Assembly (NCBI GenBank): GCA_021157815.1
Contig: JAGGVT010000099.1
Location: 1-14,547, forward strand
Length of the DNA: 14,547 nucleotides
Direction: 5' to 3'
DNA from: a bacterium
GTDB taxonomy: Bacteria > JAJVIF01 > JAGGVT01
A program made the position numbers and the translations under genes. Below, in pieces: positions 6,830-11,734 of the stretch (position 1 is its first letter; the number at the start of each line of letters is the position of its first letter). The notes under the pieces are model-generated. The model had not been told where the DNA came from, ran no database searches, and saw only the letters and a list, made by a program, of their open reading frames with translations.

Positions 6830-8233
6830 CTATTCATTCTCCCATACTTCAGCAATTTCGGGGTATTTTTTGAACATTTCGCGGAAGTAGTCCTTTATTT
6901 CTATCAGACGTTCAGCTGTTTTCGCCTCCATTCTCAAAACCAACGCCGGGACATTTGAACTCGCGCGAGCCAGTCCCCAGCCGTCTATCATTTTAACCCT
7001 CGCGCCGTTGACTGTATTGACATCAAGAATCTCGCCGTTGCCCTCAAGCGCCTTGAAATCCTTGATAAGTTCATCAACGACTTTATATTTAACCTCATCC
7101 CCGCAATGGACATGAATTGTGGGAGTCGCGACATAGTACGGCGTCTCATCAATAATCTCCGACACTTTTCTGTCATCGGCGGCGAGGTATTCGAGCAGTC
7201 TGAATCCGGAATATGCTGAATCATCAAAACCGTACCAGTTATCCATGAAGAAAATATGACCGCTCATTTCACCGGCGAGCGCGGCTTTTTCCTCGTGCAG
7301 TTTCGCTTTGATATGCGAGTGCCCGGTTTTCCACATAATTGGCGTACCGCCGTGCGCGATTATATCCTCCGCGAGAGCGTCCGAGCATTTGACATCGAAA
7401 ATTATCTTTGCACCGGGTTTTTTCTTGAGTACCGACCTTGCCAGTAGAATCATGTAACGGTCAGGCCAGATGATACCGCCTTTTTCATCGACCATTCCCA
7501 GACGGTCCCCGTCGCCGTCGAATCCAAGCCCCAGATCGGAACCTGTTTCAACGACTTTGTCGCCGAGGATTTTCATAAATTTGAGTTCAGCCGGATCGGG
7601 GCTGTGGTTGGGGAAATTCCCATCCGGCTCGCAGAATAGTTCGACCACCTCGAATCCCGCCGCGCGATACAACTCGGGAGCGAATAATCCCGCTGAACCG
7701 TTCGCGCAATCGACAACAACCTTGCGTTTTCCTGTTACATTTATTCTTTTAAGGACATCCTCTTTATACGCCGGAAACACGTCCTTTTTATCGGATTTGC
7801 CATTCCCCTGGGCGAATTCTTCAGTCTCGGTGTATTTTTGAATTTCCCTGACTTCATCGCCAATCAGCGTGTAGCTTTTTCCAAATGCGAACTTGAATCC
7901 ATTCCACTCTTTGGGGTTATGGCTCGCGGTAATCATTACGCCGCCCGGACTGTCGAAATAATACTGGCCCCAGTACATGAGAGGTGTCATTGTGAGTCCA
8001 ATATCGTAAACATCAACACCTGTGGATAGAAGCCCGTTAATCATCGCGGCCTGAAATGCCGGTCCGGTCAGGCGGGCATCATAACCCACAACCGCTTTGT
8101 CCGCTCCGCGTTTGCGCAGGAAAGTGCCGTACGCTTTCCCCAGCAGTTCAACCACCTCCGGGCTTAACTGCGACCCGTCCGCGATTCCTCTGATGTCATA
8201 TTCTCTGAATATGCTTTTTTCGATTTGTGCCAT
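6830..8233 (-). CDS. manB: Phosphomannomutase/phosphoglucomutase (alpha-D-phosphohexomutase)
   Basis: This is a full-length 467-residue alpha-D-phosphohexomutase. It interconverts hexose 6- and 1-phosphates, feeding GDP-mannose and UDP-glucose synthesis for surface polysaccharides. Four signatures are present in order: FREYDIRG near the N-terminus (9-16), the catalytic phosphoserine loop TASHNPKEWNG (102-112, Ser104), the Mg2+ loop GFDGDGDR (237-244) and the sugar-binding loop GEMSGH (321-326). The domain 4 phosphate-binding loop RASSNVP (423-429) is also intact. Bifunctional PMM/PGM enzymes of the AlgC/ManB group have this length; preference for mannose or glucose cannot be read from the sequence. 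A weak GGATGG precedes the start. An extended -10 candidate lies at 8275-8288. It appears monocistronic. Confidence 0.95.
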   Translation of the reverse strand: MAQIEKSIFREYDIRGIADGSQLSPEVVELLGKAYGTFLRKRGADKAVVGYDARLTGPAFQAAMINGLLSTGVDVYDIGLTMTPLMYWGQYYFDSPGGVMITASHNPKEWNGFKFAFGKSYTLIGDEVREIQKYTETEEFAQGNGKSDKKDVFPAYKEDVLKRINVTGKRKVVVDCANGSAGLFAPELYRAAGFEVVELFCEPDGNFPNHSPDPAELKFMKILGDKVVETGSDLGLGFDGDGDRLGMVDEKGGIIWPDRYMILLARSVLKKKPGAKIIFDVKCSDALAEDIIAHGGTPIMWKTGHSHIKAKLHEEKAALAGEMSGHIFFMDNWYGFDDSAYSGFRLLEYLAADDRKVSEIIDETPYYVATPTIHVHCGDEVKYKVVDELIKDFKALEGNGEILDVNTVNGARVKMIDGWGLARASSNVPALVLRMEAKTAERLIEIKDYFREMFKKYPEIAEVWENE

Positions 8234-8274
8234 TTTTCAACCATCCGTTTTAGGATTAAATCTTAAAGAGATTA

Positions 8275-8288
8275 TGTATTTTAGCATA
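8275..8288 (-). promoter_or_regulatory. Candidate extended -10 promoter of the phosphomannomutase gene
   Basis: The minus strand reads TATGCTAAAATACA, giving TGC-TAAAAT as an extended -10. No good -35 is visible. It is 13 of 14 bases identical to the element upstream of the deacetylase at 4219-4232, and both lie 30-45 bp before their start codons, which is the main support. Confidence 0.4.
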
Positions 8289-8318
8289 AAAGGAAACCTC
8301 TATGTATATTTGAATAAT

Positions 8319-8470
8319 TGGATTCCGGGTCAAGTCCGGAATGATAAACGAATGTCATTCCGGCGAAAGGGCTGGTTGAAAAAGCTATATATGTAGGGGC
8401 AAACCTTGTGTTCGCCCCTACAGTAAGGGATAAAAAAGGCTTTTTCAACAGCCCAGAAAGCCGGAATCCA
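8319..8470. mobile_element. 152-bp nested palindromic element (MITE-like)
   Basis: There are four perfect or near-perfect stems. The outer arms TGGATTCCGG (8319-8328) and CCGGAATCCA (8461-8470) are perfect. Inside them are a hairpin CCGGAATGA/TCATTCCGG (8336-8344/8355-8363), then inverted repeats GGGCTGGTTGAAAAAGC (8369-8385) and GCTTTTTCAACAGCCC (8439-8454), with one extra G in the left arm. Inside those is TGTAGGGGC/GCCCCTACA (8392-8400/8414-8422). The GGGCTGGTTGAAAAAG ends recur at 10279-10488 around different contents, as expected of a mobile family lacking its own transposase. Confidence 0.75.
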
Positions 8471-8655
8471 TTTCCCCTTCAGAGAGTTTCTCCCATATTA
8501 AATCGGCAATTTGTGGCGGTCTGATTAGGAATATTATTTTAGTCATTTTCGTGTGGGATTAAATCAGATACACACTAAATGAAGCCTGAACGGCGATTTT
8601 ATTAACGGTAATAGTGTTTGCCGGAAATATCTATTTTTTTGCCCGGAGGGTTTTG

Positions 8656-9777
8656 ATGTCATCCGAAGAATACAGTTTTCGCGACGAATTGATGGAAAAG
8701 ATAAAGAACGGCGGCGATCTAAAGGGATTTGATTTCTCAGGCAGGTTTCTTCCTGGAATCAAATTTTACTATCGCCATAAAAAAGGCGAGGACCCGATCG
8801 TGCCTGACATGACAGGCGCGAATTTCTCCGGCGCGATGCTTCATAATTGCGATTTCCTCGATGGCAATCTTCAAAACGCGAATTTTGAGGGTGCGGATTT
8901 AAAAGGCAGCTATATTTTTGGCGCTGACCTTCGTGATGCGAACTTTACGAAAGCGTTTATTAACAACTGTCACATTTACGGCAGCAATTTAAACGGTGCC
9001 TGCTTAAACGAGGTAAAATGCCATGAATCGCTTGTAAGCGCGTGTGAACTAAACAAATGCGAGATGCTTGGCGCGGATTTCACAGGATCATCTTTCAAGG
9101 ACAGCAATATTGTGGAGTCGAACCTCGCATACTCCAATTTCACCGATGCCTACATGGAGGGCGCGCGGCTTGTCTATTCAAAACTCCGTAACGCGAATTT
9201 CACAAAAGCGGTTTTGTTCCGCGGTGATCTGGGCAAGGTGGATGCCCGTTTCGCGATTTTCAGAGGAGCTGTGCTTGGTAAGTATGACACTGAAGTAGGG
9301 CAGTTTTACGGCGCGAACATGGGACGCGCTGATTTCACCAACGCTGATTTCAGAAACGCTGAGCTTGTTGGAGTGAACATGCATTCCGCGATTGCCCATT
9401 CCGCCAATTTCAAAAGCGCGAATCTTCGCAGCGCTAACCTGTGTAACCTGAAAATCAACGAGAAAACCAATATGTTTGACGCAAACCTGGTCAGGGCGCG
9501 GATTAAAAACGTCGATTTCTCACGCCTGAGGCTTGGCGGAGCGAATTTGTTCGAGACTATGATTAATTTCGAGGAAATCCCGCAGTCAATCTGGGAGGAG
9601 CAGCAGGGTGATTTCATGCAGGCGTGGGAGGCGTACTCCCAGCTGAAAACCAATTTTAAATCGCTTGGAGACAGGCGCGGCGAACGGTGGGCATCCAAAA
9701 AGGAACGACGACTCCGTGGAGTTTGCAGACGGCTTATGCAGAAGAATCAGAGAGAAAAAGCGGTAGCGATGAAATAG
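8656..9777 (+). CDS. Pentapeptide-repeat protein with helical C-terminal tail
   Basis: I choose the ATG at 8656, which has GGAGGG just upstream; an in-frame ATG at 8614 lacks one and adds an unlikely hydrophobic start. The protein has 373 residues. Residues 1-50 form a capping segment. About 52-303 are tandem pentapeptide repeats of the A(D/N)LXX/A(N/D)FXX type, for example GANFSGA (54-60), NANFEGADLKG (74-84), GADLRDANFTKA (89-100) and RADFTNADFRNAEL (224-237), folding as a right-handed quadrilateral beta-helix. A helical tail with QAWEAYSQLKTNFKSLG (322-338) and ERWASKKERRLRG (343-355) resembles the conserved C-terminus seen in other pentapeptide proteins. There is no signal peptide or membrane segment, so it is probably cytoplasmic. 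Family roles vary (DNA mimicry, scaffolding, effectors); none is indicated here. Confidence 0.9.
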   Translation: MSSEEYSFRDELMEKIKNGGDLKGFDFSGRFLPGIKFYYRHKKGEDPIVPDMTGANFSGAMLHNCDFLDGNLQNANFEGADLKGSYIFGADLRDANFTKAFINNCHIYGSNLNGACLNEVKCHESLVSACELNKCEMLGADFTGSSFKDSNIVESNLAYSNFTDAYMEGARLVYSKLRNANFTKAVLFRGDLGKVDARFAIFRGAVLGKYDTEVGQFYGANMGRADFTNADFRNAELVGVNMHSAIAHSANFKSANLRSANLCNLKINEKTNMFDANLVRARIKNVDFSRLRLGGANLFETMINFEEIPQSIWEEQQGDFMQAWEAYSQLKTNFKSLGDRRGERWASKKERRLRGVCRRLMQKNQREKAVAMK

Positions 9778-9785
9778 CAATCACT

Positions 9786-9827
9786 GTAACCCGGCGTCCC
9801 CTCGCAGGGGTTTTACCAGGCTACATA
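9786..9827 (+). repeat. GTAACCCGG-family hairpin downstream of the pentapeptide gene
   Basis: It begins GTAACCCGGCGTCCC, has a CCCC/GGGG stem with loop TCGCA (9798-9810) followed by TTTT, and ends with CCAGGCTACATAT. It closely matches the repeat at 13932-13989 in both its left part and its TACATAT end. As the first hairpin after the stop codon it may contribute to termination. Confidence 0.7.
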
Positions 9828-9841
9828 TAAACAAATCAAAG

Positions 9842-9870
9842 AAACCCGGGAAAGGGCATTTCCCGGGTTT
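9842..9870 (+). terminator. Perfect 12-bp stem-loop terminator for the pentapeptide gene
   Basis: AAACCCGGGAAA (9842-9853) pairs perfectly with TTTCCCGGGTTT (9859-9870) around the loop GGGCA. The flanking A and T runs make it terminator-like, although the T-run after the GC stem is only three bases. The stem is the same CCCGGGAA/TTCCCGGG type as unit 1 of the 1390-1478 array. Confidence 0.75.
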
Positions 9871-9895
9871 CGCTGTTTGTTGATCCTGAAGTCCT

Positions 9896-9919
9896 GTAAC
9901 CCGGTTTCTCATGAAACTG
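9896..9919. repeat. GTAACCCGG-family hairpin
   Basis: An exact GTAACCCGG (9896-9904) leads into GTTTC-TCAT-GAAAC (9904-9917), extended by one G-T and one C-G pair (9902-9919). It is the third repeat of this family within 120 bp. Confidence 0.6.
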
Positions 9920-10129
9920 TCTTAGAACTAGTAAACATCTAGAAAATATCCTGTGAATATCTAACAATTTTGTGCTGCGGGCATCCTCTCGACTTTCGAC
10001 ATTTATTTGCTTTCTGTATTTTGTGGCTCTGGGCAATATGGTACGTTCATTGGAAAAGAAGCGACTTTAAATTCGGCTGTGTTTTTATTTGAGTGTAGTA
10101 AAACAACAAGATATCGAATTTATAAACCT

Positions 10130-10232
10130 CGGGTGCCGCCCACACATCACGTCTTTTTGTGATTTGTGGGTGAAATGCGTAACTTCGCTGCAAACACCCA
10201 TAAAGCCGGGACGGCTGTATGGGCGGCACCCG
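10130..10232. repeat. 103-bp multibranch palindrome inside the island
   Basis: CGGGTGCCGCCCA (10130-10142) pairs perfectly with TGGGCGGCACCCG (10220-10232). The interior folds into at least three further stems: ATCAC/GTGAT (10146-10150/10159-10163), TGGGTG/CACCCA (10167-10172/10195-10200) and AGCCG/CGGCT (10204-10208/10212-10216). This could be a structured RNA or a DNA cruciform element. I do not recognise an RNA family. Confidence 0.6.
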
Positions 10233-10278
10233 GTTTAATAGTATTTAGGTAGCCTTAAATGTCGAAAGTCGAGCTTTC

Positions 10279-10488
10279 GGGCTTGTTGAAAAAGGGATAG
10301 GTTTCAATGTAACCCGGAATGCCTTTATTAAAAAAACATGAATCAATTCTGCAACGTTCGCAGGCATTCCGGGGTTCCGCATAGATAGCCACTTCCCCGG
10401 CATGCCTGATTCACGTTATAGATAATTGTTGCTTTTGTCCGGGACGGCATGACCGGGCTACGGGGGAAATAGGCTTTTTCAACAGCCC
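10279..10488. mobile_element. 210-bp element with GGGCTTGTTGAAAAAG ends (MITE-like)
   Basis: Left end GGGCTTGTTGAAAAAG (10279-10294) and right end CTTTTTCAACAGCCC (10474-10488) are inverted repeats with one extra base in the left arm, exactly as in the 8369-8454 copy. Inside are two imperfect hairpins: AACCCGGAATGCC with GGCATTCCGGGGTT (10311-10323/10363-10376), and CCCGGCATGCC with GGCATGACCGGG (10396-10406/10446-10457). Both carry the GTA(A/G)CCCGG-type motif. Confidence 0.65.
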
Positions 10489-10537
10489 CCAGGATGCCCG
10501 CAGCACAAAATTACTGGTTATTTGTACATTTCAATTA

Positions 10538-10573
10538 ATTCTGAGTCGGGATATGCTTCGCTATTCTCAGAAT
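10538..10573. repeat. Small hairpin downstream of the STAS-receiver gene
   Basis: ATTCTGAG (10538-10545) and CTCAGAAT (10566-10573) form a perfect 8-bp stem with a 20-nt loop. It lies about 60 nt past the stop of the minus-strand gene and lacks a T-tract, so a terminator role is uncertain. Confidence 0.45.
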
Positions 10574-10631
10574 GGCAATTTTAGCCGTTTTCCGGCGTTG
10601 TGAATCAGGTTAAATCAATTGTGAAATACTA

Positions 10632-11447
10632 TTATCTCCATTTTGATCGTTTGTATTCCAGATCATCATTCTGGGTACCGAGCGCCATGTTTTTCTGCCA
10701 ACTGTAATACAGCGACAAAGCCGTCCGAACTCGAATGGGTGTTTCATAAGGGTTGAAAGGAAATCGAAGAATATCATCCGCTCCATTTTTAGTGTAGTAA
10801 GCGGCTTCGGGGAAGTGTTTTTCATCCGATGCGATTATAAACGGTATTCCTTTTAGATCACGATTCGTGCGTACCTTTCTTAGAAAATTATGCCCTTCAT
10901 TTTTGGCAATTGAAACATCTAAAATAACAAGTTGAATGTTCTTGCCGCAAAGTATTTTCCATGCCCTTGATGGATTCAAGGTGGTAACAATATTGTAATT
11001 GGCTTCCTGCTGCGTTTCCTTTAAAACATCGCGGAATCCATCGTGGATGTTAACCTGACCTTCAACAAGCAGAATATTCTCTCTTCTAGATGCTGTTTTG
11101 TTCTGTGTGAATGTGAAAAGAAGATTCGATGCCGTGGATCTGCTCTCGGCTACCGGCACCACCAATTCTGTTCTGGCAAGTTTAAGTACCTTTAATATAT
11201 GCGGCGTTGGTGAACACAACGCAACTTTAACCCCTTGGGACCTGATGTATTTAAACGTGTCCATGAAAGAGGATACGCCAACGGAGTTGATGTATTCAAC
11301 ACCAGACAAATCCAGTATCACGCCTGAACACAAACCATCCATGGCTTTGTCAAATCCAGGCATGGGAATTTTGGATCTTTCAGTAATCGAACCATAGTAT
11401 GACACTACCATTATAGCGCCATTTCTTTTTGCATGATGAGTAAACAT
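10632..11447 (-). CDS. STAS (anti-sigma factor antagonist-like) domain fused to a degenerate receiver domain
   Basis: The protein has 271 residues. Residues about 5-105 form a STAS domain: GVILDLSGVEYINSVGVSSF (42-61) corresponds to the SpoIIAA/RsbV strand and phosphorylation loop, with Ser55 in INSVG as the likely phosphosite. A linker leads to a receiver-like domain (about 123-245) with NILLVEG (124-130) and VILDVSI (174-180, Asp177 as phosphoacceptor candidate). Key receiver residues are altered: the usual acidic pair is E129-G130, and RFPFNP (228-233) lacks the conserved Lys of KPF. Phosphorylation by a histidine kinase is therefore doubtful. It is the natural partner type for the PP2C-HATPase protein at 1479-3356. 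GAGGAG lies five nt before the ATG. It is monocistronic and divergent from the large lipoprotein gene. Confidence 0.85.
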   Translation of the reverse strand: MFTHHAKRNGAIMVVSYYGSITERSKIPMPGFDKAMDGLCSGVILDLSGVEYINSVGVSSFMDTFKYIRSQGVKVALCSPTPHILKVLKLARTELVVPVAESRSTASNLLFTFTQNKTASRRENILLVEGQVNIHDGFRDVLKETQQEANYNIVTTLNPSRAWKILCGKNIQLVILDVSIAKNEGHNFLRKVRTNRDLKGIPFIIASDEKHFPEAAYYTKNGADDILRFPFNPYETPIRVRTALSLYYSWQKNMALGTQNDDLEYKRSKWR

Positions 11448-11496
11448 CTTTACTCCTCAAACCTTCTCGTTACGCTGTTTCCTCATATTCCCTAGC

Positions 11497-11502
11497 ATTA
11501 TA
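11497..11502 (-). promoter_or_regulatory. Candidate -10 box (TATAAT) for the STAS-receiver gene
   Basis: A perfect TATAAT lies on the minus strand 50 nt before the start codon, but no recognisable -35 occurs at 16-18 bp. The rest of the divergent gap (11448-11734) is AT-rich and shows no other clear signal except the dyad at 11681-11713. Confidence 0.3.
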
Positions 11503-11680
11503 CTATACATTTTAAGGTTATATAGTGCAAGACTTATACAAAGAAATTCACTTCCTCTGGATTTTATCTGATTTATCGTCAAGATTTTAGGTTCCAAAAA
11601 AAGAGAAAAGTTACGATATTTTCCATAGAAAACTCTTGTATCTTTCTGTTAGATGTTGTAAACTTCAAATTAGTTGTTCC

Positions 11681-11713
11681 TGTGGCCAATACACTGAGGT
11701 GTATTATACCACA
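11681..11713 (+). promoter_or_regulatory. 33-bp dyad just before the ribosome site of the large lipoprotein gene
   Basis: AATACAC (11688-11694) and GTGTATT (11699-11705) form a perfect stem around TGAG. Outer arms TGTGG (11681-11685) and CCACA (11709-11713) continue the symmetry after a 2/3-nt internal loop. The dyad ends 8 nt before the GGAGG site at 11722-11726. It may be an operator or a 5'-leader hairpin that affects translation. Confidence 0.5.
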
Positions 11714-11734
11714 TTAATTTTGGAGGTTCATATC

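Larger units (their letters stand above)
8234..8655. other. 422-bp divergent intergenic region with a nested palindrome
   Basis: This gap separates the divergent phosphomannomutase and pentapeptide-repeat genes. The first 85 bp are AT-rich and carry the phosphomannomutase promoter candidate. The middle holds the nested palindromic element (8319-8470). The last 185 bp form the leader of the pentapeptide gene; the only structure seen there is GTGTG (near 8551) paired with CACAC about 20 bp later, and a GGAGGG ribosome site at 8645-8650. No coding potential is evident. Confidence 0.7.
9966..10512. mobile_element. 547-bp nested palindrome island with 22-bp perfect terminal inverted repeats
   Basis: Outer arms at 9966-9987 (ending TGCTGCGGGCATCCT) and 10491-10512 are perfect 22-bp inverted repeats. 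They enclose two side-by-side stem-loops. The first has perfect 18-bp arms CTCGACTTTCGACATTTA (9988-10005) and their complement at 10256-10273, with the structured 10130-10232 palindrome inside. The second is the 10279-10488 element. The left outer arm abuts the left arm of the first inner loop with no gap. No open frame suggests a transposase. The arrangement fits a non-autonomous element or nested insertions; the transposing enzyme is unknown. Confidence 0.7.
9778..10631. other. 854-bp gene-free region between convergent genes, filled with palindromes
   Basis: This is the longest non-coding stretch, between the 3' ends of the pentapeptide gene and the STAS-receiver gene. In order it holds a family hairpin (9786-9827), a strong terminator hairpin (9842-9870), another GTAACCCGG hairpin (9896-9919), the 547-bp nested palindrome island (9966-10512) and a small hairpin (10538-10573). 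Short open frames here (for example minus 9836-10036 and 10047-10229) run through the repeats and have no protein-like features. Confidence 0.8.

Noticed and set aside
9836-10229. Two short minus-strand frames in the intergenic island
   Set aside because: They run through hairpins and inverted repeats, lack ribosome sites and show no transposase motifs.
10130-10232. Possible known riboswitch or tRNA-like gene
   Set aside because: The closing stem is perfectly complementary over 13 bp, and I see no conserved core of a known riboswitch, no anticodon arm and no CCA end.
11636-11734. Upstream start for the large lipoprotein gene
   Set aside because: It would place 33 residues ahead of a clear lipoprotein signal and cover the dyad; the ATG at 11735 has GGAGG at ideal spacing.
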